Source: a virus. Taken from it: a DNA stretch of 37,896 bases. The position numbers and the translations under genes were made by a program. Positions 14,703-23,274 of the stretch are shown here, one piece after another. The notes beneath the pieces were generated by a model that was not told the DNA's origin, did not search any database, and was given only the letters and a program-made list of their open reading frames with translations. The stretch lies in the IMG/VR virus record IMGVR_UViG_3300043772_002320, positions 1 through 37,896 of that record; one strand, given 5' to 3'. Numbering within the stretch: position 1 is the first letter of the stretch; each line of letters begins with the position of its first letter.

Positions 14703-15377
14703 TTAGAGAGCCGCCGCGAAGGCGACGGAGAGGCGGGTGGCCGCTGCGGCCTTGGCGGCCTGGTCGGAGGAGTAGTCGGTGATCTGCGAGGTCGTGACGG
14801 TCACGTCGCCCCATGAGGCGGTTGTGCCGTTGGTGGTCAGGAACCGGCCCGCATTGCCCGGCTGTCCGGGAAGCGAGCCCGCCGCCATGGCGAAGGCCAC
14901 GCCGTCCACATAGCCCTTCGTGGCGCTGTCCGTGTTGGCCGTCGGCGAGCCCACGTTCTGGAGCCGCGCCCCGCCGAAGTCGGTCGGGGTCGAGGTCCGG
15001 TAGAAGTTCACCCCATCCGGCGAGTAGCAGAAGCCCACCTCGCCCGCGGCGAAGGATGCCGTGGCCCCTGCGCCAGTGGTGACGATGACAGCGCCAGAGG
15101 CGGCATTGCGGACGAAGTAGAGCTTCCTGACCCCGGGAACCGTGATCGTCCCGCCCGTCCCGCCGGTGATGTTCAGCGCCATGCAGCGGGCCTGATCGGT
15201 CGCCCCGTTGACGCTGGTGAGCGCCGTCGGACCAGACAGGCTCAGGCTCACCGCACCGGCCAGCGCGTCCTCGATGAGCTGGAAGACGCCTGCGTTGAGG
15301 TTTGTGCCCCAGGTGTTGAGGTTCTCGCCCGGAGCCTGAAGGTTGAGCCGGAACGAAACGGAGTAGGATGAGGGCAT
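14703..15377 (-). CDS. Tail fibre protein (224 aa)
   Basis: A 224-residue fibre-type protein. It begins YSVSFRLNLQAPGENLNTWGTNLNAGVFQLIEDA, an N-terminal segment common in fibre proteins (LNxWG). It contains a tail-fibre repeat signature RLQNVGSPTANTDSATKGYVD, the motif shared by many phage tail fibres. It ends in an Ala-rich helical stretch. It probably forms a trimeric shaft; receptor specificity may lie in the neighbouring Gly-rich or jelly-roll proteins. Confidence 0.78.
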   Translation of the reverse strand: MPSSYSVSFRLNLQAPGENLNTWGTNLNAGVFQLIEDALAGAVSLSLSGPTALTSVNGATDQARCMALNITGGTGGTITVPGVRKLYFVRNAASGAVIVTTGAGATASFAAGEVGFCYSPDGVNFYRTSTPTDFGGARLQNVGSPTANTDSATKGYVDGVAFAMAAGSLPGQPGNAGRFLTTNGTTASWGDVTVTTSQITDYSSDQAAKAAAATRLSVAFAAAL

Positions 15378-15625
15378 CAGAGAGCGCTCCCGTCAGCCCG
15401 AAGCCAGGTGTAGACCCCGGCCACGGGGGTGCTGATGGCGATGGAGTTCTTGTCGGAGACGTGGATCATGCAGCCGGGCCAGTCCGCCGCCGGCGGCAGG
15501 TCGGCATTGACGACCGAGGCAAGCTGAACCGGCTTGGTCGGGACCGCCTGTTCGTTGATGGCGTCCTGCATCTCCTGCAGGGTCGGGGCGAGCGGAAAGC
15601 CAAAGGTGGGAGAAACCGGCCTCAT
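15377..15625 (-). CDS. Small fibre-cluster protein (82 aa)
   Basis: An unrecognised 82-residue protein. ATG 15625 is preferred to an upstream GTG at 15631 because it gives an ATGA overlap with the repeat-protein gene. An N-terminal helix (TLQEMQDAINEQAV) is followed by β strands (GCMIHVSDKNSIAISTPVAGVYTWLRADG), like a small head-binding or cap domain of fibre proteins. Its stop abuts the fibre start. Likely virion or fibre-associated. Confidence 0.6.
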   Translation of the reverse strand: MRPVSPTFGFPLAPTLQEMQDAINEQAVPTKPVQLASVVNADLPPAADWPGCMIHVSDKNSIAISTPVAGVYTWLRADGSAL

Positions 15626-16323
15626 GTCCACACCTCCGAATTACCCGGAACCGGCGTCCAGATGCCCGGCGAGCCCGTTGGACTGGACCAAGACGCGCCC
15701 GCACCCGGAACCGGCGTCCACGTCGCGCCGCTGACAAGCGCCACGGCGGACAACGTATCCCGGGCCTCCGTGACCGCGAGAAAGCCCGTAATGTCCCCCC
15801 CAAACACCGCCCCCGAAGCCGAGAGGGTGTCCCGAGCCTCCGTGACATTGACCGTGCCGGTTATAGGCCCGCCAAAGACCGTTCCAGAGGCCGCAAGCGT
15901 ATCAGGCGCTTCCGTCCGGGCCAGCGAACCCGAGATCGCCACCCCGCCAGATGCGGAGAGCGTGTCCGGTGCTTCTGTGACCGCTACAGTGCCGGTTGCC
16001 GGTCCACCCGAGACAGTGCCAGAGGCCGATGCAGTATCCGCCGCCTCAGTGACGCCGACAGAGCCCGCAACGAGAACCGCACCCGAGATGGAAGCGGTGT
16101 CCGCTGCCTCCAGGATCGCCGCGTCACCTGTGATGCCGCCGCCCGAGACCGTGCCAGACGCCGAGACGGTGTCGGGCGCTTCGGTAATGCCAGCCGAGCC
16201 AGAGACAATGACCTGGCCGAGGGCGTCAAGGGCGTCGGGGGCCTCCGTGACCGCCAGAGAGCCGGTAATCGCCCCGCCAGGAGCCCCGGCGGACAAAGCC
16301 GGGACGCGAATCCGCAGGGCCAT
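15622..16323 (-). CDS. Tandem-repeat β protein (TEAxDTxSASG repeats, 233 aa)
   Basis: A 233-residue protein made of about eight tandem units of roughly 21-24 residues, each with the core (T/L)EAxDTxSASGxV (for example TEAPDTVSASG, TEAADTASASG, TEARDTLSASG). A Trp/Pro-rich tail repeats the block TWTPVPG. Such repeats should fold as a stacked β structure, consistent with a fibre shaft or spacer. It starts five bases after the stop of the jelly-roll gene. The DNA repeats make copy number prone to change. Confidence 0.7.
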   Translation of the reverse strand: MALRIRVPALSAGAPGGAITGSLAVTEAPDALDALGQVIVSGSAGITEAPDTVSASGTVSGGGITGDAAILEAADTASISGAVLVAGSVGVTEAADTASASGTVSGGPATGTVAVTEAPDTLSASGGVAISGSLARTEAPDTLAASGTVFGGPITGTVNVTEARDTLSASGAVFGGDITGFLAVTEARDTLSAVALVSGATWTPVPGAGASWSSPTGSPGIWTPVPGNSEVWT

Positions 16324-16327
16324 GAGT

Positions 16328-17110
16328 TTAGTCTCCGATCAGCGGAGGTCGGTTTGCAAATGGATGCGTGCCAATCAAGCGGCTCTGCGTACCATCATCC
16401 CAAGCAATAACGCCTTCCATCAACGCGGATTCAAAATCTGCCAATACTTGATTGCACGCGACGACATGGCGGAATCCACCGATCCATGCCTGTGGGGCGG
16501 TGTCGCCGCCACCCACCCGCGTGGCTTGCGAACGACCAAGGGCAGCGCGGCTTTGAATCACCGAAGCTGGCAGCGGCAGAACGGTTTGACTGGCTTCAAA
16601 ACCGTTTTTACTCGGGAACGGGTCGCCCGTGTTGTAGAACGTTCGACCAGTGATGAGAGCGCTCCATCCCGCCGTGGCGGGTATGCCTTGCAGGCGAAAT
16701 GCGCCGAAGCTGCCTGCGCCAGAAATCGCGTAGCTGTTTTGGTCAAAGGTGGTGTCAACACCATCTTTGTAGTAGCAGGACACAAAGTATTGAAAAACCG
16801 TGCGGGTAGCGGCATCCCCAAGGAACGCAAGCACAGAAGCGTTCGCCGTCATGCCGTAAGCTGGCCTGCCGCCGAACATTTGGTCTGACGGAAAATAAGT
16901 CAACCGGGCCCCTGGCGTACCCTGCGCCCCATTTCTGCCTTGTCCAGTCAGGTCGGTGGCGCCCTCGACCAAACCACTAGAGTCCAGCGTCAAGAAATCC
17001 GCAGACCACCAAAAATGCAACTTTGACCTCAGCCGTCGCGCCAGCAACTCAGGCGTCAGTAGCCGCCCCTGCAACCGCGCCTCATCGACGAGAGAGACAC
17101 CACGCGGCAT
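16328..17110 (-). CDS. Concanavalin/LamG-like tail protein (260 aa)
   Basis: A 260-residue protein. After a helical N-terminus (VDEARLQGRLLTPELLARRLRSKL) it reads LHFWWSADFLTLDSSGLVEGATDLTGQGRNGAQ, the typical opening of the phage LamG/concanavalin-like carbohydrate-binding fold (W-x-DAx...D.SG). Similar proteins lie in tail fibre clusters and may bind host surface sugars. Base composition is visibly less GC-rich than the flanking genes, suggesting a swapped receptor-binding module. Role inferred from fold pattern and context. Confidence 0.65.
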   Translation of the reverse strand: MPRGVSLVDEARLQGRLLTPELLARRLRSKLHFWWSADFLTLDSSGLVEGATDLTGQGRNGAQGTPGARLTYFPSDQMFGGRPAYGMTANASVLAFLGDAATRTVFQYFVSCYYKDGVDTTFDQNSYAISGAGSFGAFRLQGIPATAGWSALITGRTFYNTGDPFPSKNGFEASQTVLPLPASVIQSRAALGRSQATRVGGGDTAPQAWIGGFRHVVACNQVLADFESALMEGVIAWDDGTQSRLIGTHPFANRPPLIGD

Positions 17111-17524
17111 TTACGTCACGTCCTCGTTCCAAGGACGGACGTAGAGCTCATTTCCCGAGGCTGCCAAGGCCACCCCAGCGTTGTTCACAAGGGAGAACCG
17201 CATTGAATATGGGTAGAGGCGGACCATGTTGAGGACCGCCACCTTTGCGCTCGCGCCCGAGGTAAGAGGCACCACATACAAATCGCCGCCGACCCTGTCC
17301 GCTGTGTCCGTGCCGTCATTCAGCGTGACCCGGACGGCGACGGAGCCGCCCGGCGCCGGGGTGATGGAGCCGAGCTTGATTGTCACCAAGCCGTAAAGGT
17401 CCCGGTTCGCGCTGTTGTCGTAAGTGACGACCGAGGACTCCCCGGCGTTGGCCAGCGAGTTGAGCGTCGTGCCGGCGAAGTTTGAAGAGCGGGCACTTGG
17501 GGTTGCCCATTTCGCGACAGCCAT
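17111..17524 (-). CDS. β-rich virion protein (137 aa)
   Basis: An unrecognised 137-residue protein with repeated β strands (SSVVTYDNSANRDLYGLVTIKLGSITPAPGGSVAVRVTLND..., LVNNAGVALAASGNELYVRPW), resembling small jelly-roll decoration or tail-tip proteins. It sits immediately upstream of the LamG-like gene, with no gap. There is no signal peptide or catalytic motif. Confidence 0.62.
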   Translation of the reverse strand: MAVAKWATPSARSSNFAGTTLNSLANAGESSVVTYDNSANRDLYGLVTIKLGSITPAPGGSVAVRVTLNDGTDTADRVGGDLYVVPLTSGASAKVAVLNMVRLYPYSMRFSLVNNAGVALAASGNELYVRPWNEDVT

Positions 17525-17527
17525 GAT

Positions 17528-17968
17528 CTACCCCACTGCTCCCCGGGCCAGACCCACCGACCGGGCCGTCACTTCGATTTGGTTATGCTCCGCCCAAGAC
17601 GGGAACCTGCGCCGCTCGGCGCTGGCCTTCAGAATCTGCGCGTCGGTGGCGGTGATGACCGTCGCCGCCGCTAGGCCGTCGAGCCCTGCGCGGACAAAGG
17701 CGTGAGCCGTGTCGACCCCGCCGTCCGTCAGAATGTAGAAGACCCAGCGCAGCGTCGCGTCCTGCACCGCGCCCGCTTCGATGGCGTTCAGAACCCGCGC
17801 CCCGGCCTCGGGGCCGAGAGCGACCATAATGCCCGCCGGCCCCAGAAGGGTCTTCTCCAGGGTGACAACCTCCGGAAGGCTGGGGTCTGGGCTGTTCAGC
17901 AGCTCGGCGACCCGCCAGTCCGGAAGACCGGCGAGATCGGCGGCGGCGACACGTTCGGCCAGGCTCAT
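17528..17968 (-). CDS. Hypothetical structural-region protein (146 aa)
   Basis: An unrecognised, largely helical 146-residue protein (VAELLNSPDPSLPEVV..., LGPEAGARVLNAIEAGAVQDATLRWVFYILTDGGVDTAHAFVRAGLDGLAAATV). The central pattern resembles small proteins found beside tail genes in other phages. There is no membrane segment. The context between fibre and head-tail genes suggests a virion or assembly role. Confidence 0.6.
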   Translation of the reverse strand: MSLAERVAAADLAGLPDWRVAELLNSPDPSLPEVVTLEKTLLGPAGIMVALGPEAGARVLNAIEAGAVQDATLRWVFYILTDGGVDTAHAFVRAGLDGLAAATVITATDAQILKASAERRRFPSWAEHNQIEVTARSVGLARGAVG

Positions 17969-17990
17969 GGGGTCAACCCTTCAAAGGCGT

Positions 17991-18395
17991 TTAGGCGTTG
18001 CCTTCGGTCACGGTGAAGGACGTAACGCTCACCGTCTGACTGGTGGCGATGCTGGTGTTGTTCAGGTTCAGGTCCGAGCCCGACGTGCCCACGTCACCGT
18101 CCATGATCGCCGTGGTCCCGTTGGACTGGAACAGGCGGAACCAGGAGGCGGTTCCAGTGGCCGCCGCCGTGCCATTGCTGATCGCATTAGCCGTCAGGAC
18201 GCCGCCAGAAGCCGCCGGAGCAAAGGCCGTGGCGTTGCAGGTCAGCTCAACAAGCATGGTCTGCGTGGTAATCGCCGTGCCCGGGTTGGCGGGGCGCGTC
18301 CCGTTGTAAACCCGCAGTCGCGCCGAGGTGCCTACGCGGGTCGTTACCGCGTCCATTTCGGCATTACGGGTCGTGGTGTCGAATTTAATGGCCAT
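17991..18395 (-). CDS. β-rich virion protein (134 aa)
   Basis: An unrecognised 134-residue protein (KFDTTTRNAEMDAVTTRVGTSARLRVYNGTRPANPG..., then alternating β strands and Ser/Thr/Ala loops). The pattern is common in small phage structural proteins found near the head-tail junction. It lies just downstream of the adaptor gene. No more specific role is visible. Confidence 0.62.
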   Translation of the reverse strand: MAIKFDTTTRNAEMDAVTTRVGTSARLRVYNGTRPANPGTAITTQTMLVELTCNATAFAPAASGGVLTANAISNGTAAATGTASWFRLFQSNGTTAIMDGDVGTSGSDLNLNNTSIATSQTVSVTSFTVTEGNA

Positions 18396-18404
18396 TCAGG
18401 AGCC

Positions 18405-19055
18405 TCAGAAGTCGGAGTAAATGCTGTAGCGGCGCTGCAAGCCGCGCTGCGGGAACTCGGTGCGAAGGACGCCGACCACCGGCTTGTCGGCTACGCGGAT
18501 GGCCTCAATGGCCTCGTCGAACAGGGTCTTGAACGTCACCAGCGCTTCGCTGTCCCGCAGGAAGGGGCCGGCCGACATCAGGGAGCCGTAGAGGTAGACA
18601 TCCGGGGCGCTCGTCAGGAGCCAGTTGGTCGGAGCCGCGTCCGAAAGAGCCGGAACCTTCCGCACATAGGCCAGCGTTCCGACGTAGGACTGGCTGGGCG
18701 CGGGCCAGATTTGGAACTGGTCGCCGATGATGGTCACGAACTGCGGGGTGCTCGAAACGCTGCTCTCCGTCAGCGCCTCGCTGATCTGCTCCGGGGTTGC
18801 GAGCATCAGCTCAAAGGCGTTGCCAGTCGCATCGGTGATCCGGAAGGACTTGAACTCAAGGAAGTCGCCAGGAATGGCGAAAAAGGGCGTATCGACGTTG
18901 GCCGTCGCGATGACCTGCTGCTCGCGTGTGCGCAGGTCACGGTTGATGCGGGTTTCGGCCAGCGTGATGAAGTCGGGAATGCGGGCGGTCAGGTCCGAAC
19001 GGTTCAGCCAGTCGGCGACCGCCGACTGAAGCTCTGAGTAGGTCGTGATGGCCAT
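18405..19055 (-). CDS. Head-tail adaptor protein (216 aa)
   Basis: A 216-residue protein with the signature of the phage adaptor family found directly after coat genes in short-tailed phages: TYSELQSAVADWLNRSDLTARIPDFITLAETRINRDLRTRE, then an FxIPGDFLEFKSF β part, and a helical end. Adaptors dock under the portal ring and connect head to tail. Its position, after the coat gene and before tail proteins, fits. The terminator-like hairpin at 19066-19097 separates it from the coat gene. Confidence 0.78.
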   Translation of the reverse strand: MAITTYSELQSAVADWLNRSDLTARIPDFITLAETRINRDLRTREQQVIATANVDTPFFAIPGDFLEFKSFRITDATGNAFELMLATPEQISEALTESSVSSTPQFVTIIGDQFQIWPAPSQSYVGTLAYVRKVPALSDAAPTNWLLTSAPDVYLYGSLMSAGPFLRDSEALVTFKTLFDEAIEAIRVADKPVVGVLRTEFPQRGLQRRYSIYSDF

Positions 19056-19065
19056 GCGGTCCCCC

Positions 19066-19097
19066 AGAAGAAAGGGGAGAGGCCGAAGCCCCTCCCC
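19066..19097 (-). terminator. Rho-independent terminator after the coat gene
   Basis: Read on the - strand: stem GGGGAGGGGC, loop TTCG, stem GCCTCTCCCC (nine pairs, one mismatch), then TTTCTTCT. A TTCG tetraloop plus a T-rich tail is a classic intrinsic terminator. It lies between the major capsid stop (19116) and the adaptor start (19055), where phages often place a partial terminator to favour coat expression. Confidence 0.8.
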
Positions 19098-19115
19098 CCC
19101 TGTCGATCAGCTGGA

Positions 19116-20318
19116 TCAGCTGTTGTGGAGGCGCGCGGCCAGTTGGGGCCGGAGCGTCTTGTAGCCGTAGAGGACATCCAGACGAGTGGGGAACTTGTCG
19201 TTGTTGATGTCGTACTGGCGGACGACCCGCATCGAAATGCCGTCCATGACCTCGCGGGCGGCGAAGTCCACACCGCCCGGCATCACCAGGTCCGCCGTCG
19301 CAAAGGCGAAGGCTTCCTTCTGGTAGAGCAGGGAGATGCCCACAGCCGTGGAAGCCGTGCCGGCGAAGGTGATAGCCGCAGTCGCCGAGGTGGTCGGGAT
19401 GACCACGTTCTGACGGCCGCCAGCCAGCACAATGGCCGGGGAGAACGACACAGTGCCCGCGCCGCCGGCGTAAGCCGCCGCCACCACGAACTGCTGCAAG
19501 GTCCCGGTGCTGACCTTGGTCTCGGGGTGAACCGCGAACACGTTGCCGATGGTGAACACGTCGCCCACGTTCATCGCGCCGGCGCCGGTGGCCACGGTCA
19601 TGGTCGAGACCGGGTTTTCCGAGATCGGCAGGACGCCCACGAGGGTGGAGGTCGTGTAGGAGGCGTTGGCCGCACCGCGAGTGTGCCTGCCCCACATGGT
19701 GTTTTCGACAAAGTCGAAGCCGGCAGTGCGGCCCATGTAGCCTTCGCGATACTGCTTGGCGATGCCCGAGGTGTCGTTGAACAGGCCCTTGAGCGCGTCC
19801 ACGAACTTGGCGTTGTCCGTGGTGTTCAGGTTGGCCGTCCGGTCATTGAGCGGAGCCAGGGCGTTTTGAAGAAGCACGCGCCCATTCAGCACCCTTTCCA
19901 GCGTGATCGCCGAACCGCCGTTCCAGTCGCTCTGGGAAACGTCCCTATACATGCTCATGGCGTCGGCCTCGATGGAGGCCGCCAGCGTGGACATGGCGGG
20001 GTCCAGGATGCGCTTGGAGAAGTCGTCCAGCGACAGGGTCAGGTCCACCGAGGTGAAGTTCAGGTCAACACCCCTCTGGGTCTGGACCTTCAGCTCGACG
20101 CTGGCCTCGTTGGTGTCCTGGGCGGCCAGGGTGGCGCCGGTGCGGACCACGTACTGGTTCGGCAGGCGGACCTTGAGGGTGTCGCCGATCTTCGCGCCTT
20201 TTTGGGCGAACGAGTCGTCATATTCCCGGACGATAGAGCCGACGAAGTTCAGCTTCTGGTGGAGAACGCGGAGAGCCTCGCGGGTCACCGCTGTGGGGGT
20301 CAGGAGAGCGTTGGGCAC
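19116..20318 (-). CDS. Major capsid protein, P22 coat-like (400 aa)
   Basis: A 400-residue protein. The N-terminal sequence (TAVTREALRVLHQKLNFVGSIVREYDDSF) and GAKIGDTLKVRLPNQYVVRTG match the P22 gp5-like coat family (HK97 fold with an insertion domain). It starts at GTG 20318 with AAGGA seven bases upstream. It follows the scaffolding gene and precedes a terminator and the adaptor, the usual P22-type order. It forms the icosahedral shell. Confidence 0.88.
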   Translation of the reverse strand: MPNALLTPTAVTREALRVLHQKLNFVGSIVREYDDSFAQKGAKIGDTLKVRLPNQYVVRTGATLAAQDTNEASVELKVQTQRGVDLNFTSVDLTLSLDDFSKRILDPAMSTLAASIEADAMSMYRDVSQSDWNGGSAITLERVLNGRVLLQNALAPLNDRTANLNTTDNAKFVDALKGLFNDTSGIAKQYREGYMGRTAGFDFVENTMWGRHTRGAANASYTTSTLVGVLPISENPVSTMTVATGAGAMNVGDVFTIGNVFAVHPETKVSTGTLQQFVVAAAYAGGAGTVSFSPAIVLAGGRQNVVIPTTSATAAITFAGTASTAVGISLLYQKEAFAFATADLVMPGGVDFAAREVMDGISMRVVRQYDINNDKFPTRLDVLYGYKTLRPQLAARLHNS

Positions 20319-20374
20319 GGTGTGTGTCCTTCATGGGAAAGGCGCGTCATCTCGACGGGCCGTGATGTTGGGGG

Positions 20375-21304
20375 TCAGCGCGCTCCGGCCTTGGCCAGTT
20401 GCGCGTTACGACGGCGCAGCCATTCGTCCGCCGGCAGGCTGTCATCGAGGCCGGGCTTGTACCCGCCTGCCCGCTGGCCAACGGCCTTGGCGGGGGTGAC
20501 TGCTGCCTGTTTGGCCGCTTGTTGCGCCTTGGTGGTCTGGGCCTTCAGTTTCGCCAGCTCCGTCTCGGCCTTGTGCAGACGCGCCAGAACCTTGAAGGTC
20601 CGGGTGTCCGCCGTGCCGTCCGGATTGACCACACTGTCCCGAAGCTCCTGCGGGGTGATGCCGAAGTTTTCGGCAGCGTATCCCGCAAGCGTCGTGACCA
20701 GTTCCGAAGACCAGCCTTCGATCTCGCGCGAGAGGACCTTCTCGGCTTCAGCGATAGCGTTGGCGGTAGACCGCTCGCTGATCTGCTGCACTTCCGTCTC
20801 GGTCTTCGCTATGGCGCCTTCCAGTTCCGCCTTCGCGTCCCTGTATTGCTGCCAGGAGGCCATGGCCGAGGCCGTGGCGTCCGCACCGTAGTTGGCCGAG
20901 TAGGCCTGCCAGTCGGTGTTCTGGAACTGCTGGAGCTGCTGCTCCACAGCCCGCAGGTTCACCCGGTGCTCGAGGGTCGCCTGCTGGAGTTCGGCCCGCT
21001 GGTTCAGCGACGTGAAGTGCTGCTCAACAGTCCGCCTCTGGTCGGCGAGTTCCTGGGTCTTCCGGGTGTAGTCCGCCTGCCGCAGCAGAGCGTCCTTCAG
21101 CGGCTTGGGAACGCGGTATTTCGCGCCGTCCCAGTCCACCTCCTCGGTGTCGTCCTCCGGTTGGCCGTCTTCGGCTCCCTCGGTTTCCGCCTGGTCGGTG
21201 TCGTCGCTGTAGGACTCAGCGTCGACTTCCGGAGCGTCGAGGATGGCATCATCCTCAACGTCGACCGGATTGGTCGCGTCTTCTGTCATGGGGTAGGGGT
21301 CCAT
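20375..21304 (-). CDS. Scaffolding protein (309 aa)
   Basis: A 309-residue protein. It has a strongly acidic N-terminal third (EDATNPVDVEDDAILDAPEVDAESYSDD..., up to EEVDWDG). A YRVPKPLKDALLRQADYTRKTQEL motif, typical of scaffold-like proteins preceding coat genes, leads into a long coiled coil. The basic C-terminus would bind coat protein. Start choice is uncertain: ATG 21304 and ATG 21289 both lack an obvious ribosome binding site. Located between portal and coat, as in P22. Confidence 0.8.
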   Translation of the reverse strand: MDPYPMTEDATNPVDVEDDAILDAPEVDAESYSDDTDQAETEGAEDGQPEDDTEEVDWDGAKYRVPKPLKDALLRQADYTRKTQELADQRRTVEQHFTSLNQRAELQQATLEHRVNLRAVEQQLQQFQNTDWQAYSANYGADATASAMASWQQYRDAKAELEGAIAKTETEVQQISERSTANAIAEAEKVLSREIEGWSSELVTTLAGYAAENFGITPQELRDSVVNPDGTADTRTFKVLARLHKAETELAKLKAQTTKAQQAAKQAAVTPAKAVGQRAGGYKPGLDDSLPADEWLRRRNAQLAKAGAR

Positions 21305-21342
21305 CTAAGGGAAAGGCGCGCCTCACGGCGGGCCGGGCTCTG

Positions 21343-23274
21343 TCAGCCGTCCGTGTAGAGGCCGGCGGGCAGTCTGGTTTCGCGGGTCGTCGCGCTGATC
21401 CTCTTGGTCTCAGCTTCGTAGGCCGCGATGTCGAGTTTCCGGGCCTCAAGGCTCTTGTCAGCCTCAAGCGCCTGGTACCTGGCCTGCATCTCACGCAGGG
21501 CCGTGGCGTATTGCTGGACCGCCTGTTGAGCCTGAGCGTCCGGGGCCTGCCCTTCCGCCTCGCTCATGACCCGGCCGGCCATCGCCTTTTCCATCCGCTC
21601 GGCAATCTCGTCAGCGCCCGGCCAGTCCAGGTTCTTGACGAGGAGGTCACCAATGACCGGCGCCGCATCCGGGTAGGCGCGGATGAGCTCGATCATCTGG
21701 TTCGCCGCTTCCTGGCGCAGGCTGGCGAAGGACGGGCCCGCCGACACCGTCAGGTCGTAGCGGCCGGCGGTCAGGTCGTAGATCCGCGTGATCTCCCGAA
21801 CCTCGTCGGTCAGCGGATCGGCCTCCTCGACCTGCACCGGCTGATTGACGGCCTTCATCTCGCTTTCGCCGTCTTCGCCCAGGACGCGGATGACGCGGGG
21901 GACGGAGTAGACCTGCGGAATGAGGTCGATCAGCACCCGGCCCGCATGGCGAATGGCCCGCGACAGGTTGTCGATGAAGTGGAACGTCGCGTTGTCCGCC
22001 TCCATCTGCCGGGCGATGATGGCCTTGCCGCTCGTCTCGTTCGACCGCGCGCCGAGGCTGGCGTCAAACATCCCGATGACCGACTTGATGTCATCCGAAG
22101 CGTTCAGGGCCTCTTGCAGGGCACCCGCCGGCACACCGGAGAACGGCTGGCGCTGGGGAGCCTCGGGGCCGTCGAACTCAATGAACGCATGGCTCTGGAC
22201 GTTCGCCGTCGCCCACTTGGCCGCGTCGGTCTCGAACGCACCCTTGCGCCCGATGAACGGAGCCTTGGGGGCCAAGGCCACCAGTTCGGTCGAGGTGGTG
22301 CGCCAGTAGTTGAACATCCGCTGGGCGTCCTTCGCCCCGCGGATCAGGCTGCGGAAGTGCCGCTTGCCCTTGAAGTTCACCTCGGCGCCGTAGACCGGAA
22401 TGATCGGGATGTACTTCCCCGCCCAATCCACCGTCTCCAGCACTTCCGCGCCGCTCATCACGTACTGACGCACCCGGTGACTGTCGACGTCCCGCGAGCC
22501 CTGCACCTGAACGCCAATCACATCGAAGGCGGGCTTGTTGGCCTTGTAGTCCGCCTCCTCGACCACCATGCCGTCAGACAGGAGGAGGATGGTCCGCTTG
22601 ACCTTTTCACGGAGCCAGTATTCCGCCACCTGAACGAACTCGCCGTCACGCCACGGCGCACCGACACCGCTCCAGGCCTCGCCTTCCCAATCCACCTCTT
22701 CCGCGCCGGGATAGGCCTTCTTGAAGGCCGCCTTGGTCATGCTGTCGGTGACGAAGCAGTAGTTCCAGTCAGAGCTGTCCGCCGCAGTGGAATAGCAGTC
22801 AGGATAGACCGCCAGAGGGTTCGGGACCCGCTCGATCACCACGTCCTGGTCGAAGGTGTCGTCGGAGGTGTAGCGCGTGTTGATGCGGAAGTAGCCGAAG
22901 CCGCCGAACACCGCGTGTTCGAGGGCCGTGTCGTAAGCCACCTCGGCATTCGACGACTGCTCGATGTTGCGGATCAGGCCGTTGAGGACTTCCGCTGTCT
23001 CGGGGTCCGCCTCGCTGTCCACCGGCATGATGCGGATGCCGGGCTTGTTGCGGCGGGCGTCGTTGACGACCTGGCGGCCCATGCTGACGAGTTTGTTCAC
23101 CGTCAGGCAGGGCCGGCCTTCAAGCTCCCGATCCCGGCGCACCCGCTCGGGCCATTGGTTCTCCATCAGGGCGAAGTCGACGTCGTCTTCCCACGCCTTG
23201 CGGTTGTGGGCGTCGTGCTCGGCAGTCTTCTCAAACCCTTCGAGGGCTTCTTTCAGCAGGTCGGCCTTGTTCAC
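21343..23274 (-). CDS. Portal protein, P22-like (643 aa)
   Basis: A 643-residue protein with the conserved features of P22-type portals: an N-terminal helix, ENQWPERVRRDRELEGRPCLTVNKL, the VNDARRNKPGIRIMPVD segment, an ERVPNPLAVYPD strand, and a long Gln/Ala-rich C-terminal helix (barrel-like end). Twelve copies form the DNA entry and exit channel. Its ATG overlaps the large terminase stop (ATGA), consistent with coupled expression. Confidence 0.9.
   Translation of the reverse strand: MNKADLLKEALEGFEKTAEHDAHNRKAWEDDVDFALMENQWPERVRRDRELEGRPCLTVNKLVSMGRQVVNDARRNKPGIRIMPVDSEADPETAEVLNGLIRNIEQSSNAEVAYDTALEHAVFGGFGYFRINTRYTSDDTFDQDVVIERVPNPLAVYPDCYSTAADSSDWNYCFVTDSMTKAAFKKAYPGAEEVDWEGEAWSGVGAPWRDGEFVQVAEYWLREKVKRTILLLSDGMVVEEADYKANKPAFDVIGVQVQGSRDVDSHRVRQYVMSGAEVLETVDWAGKYIPIIPVYGAEVNFKGKRHFRSLIRGAKDAQRMFNYWRTTSTELVALAPKAPFIGRKGAFETDAAKWATANVQSHAFIEFDGPEAPQRQPFSGVPAGALQEALNASDDIKSVIGMFDASLGARSNETSGKAIIARQMEADNATFHFIDNLSRAIRHAGRVLIDLIPQVYSVPRVIRVLGEDGESEMKAVNQPVQVEEADPLTDEVREITRIYDLTAGRYDLTVSAGPSFASLRQEAANQMIELIRAYPDAAPVIGDLLVKNLDWPGADEIAERMEKAMAGRVMSEAEGQAPDAQAQQAVQQYATALREMQARYQALEADKSLEARKLDIAAYEAETKRISATTRETRLPAGLYTDG

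Noticed and set aside
15368-16888. A 506-codon + strand frame across the fibre genes
   Set aside because: It covers three real - strand genes with repeat and fibre motifs; the repeats in it mirror the TEAxDT repeats of the opposite strand.
19125-20891. A 588-codon + strand frame opposite coat and scaffold genes
   Set aside because: The coat and scaffold proteins on the - strand are certain; this frame has no recognisable content.
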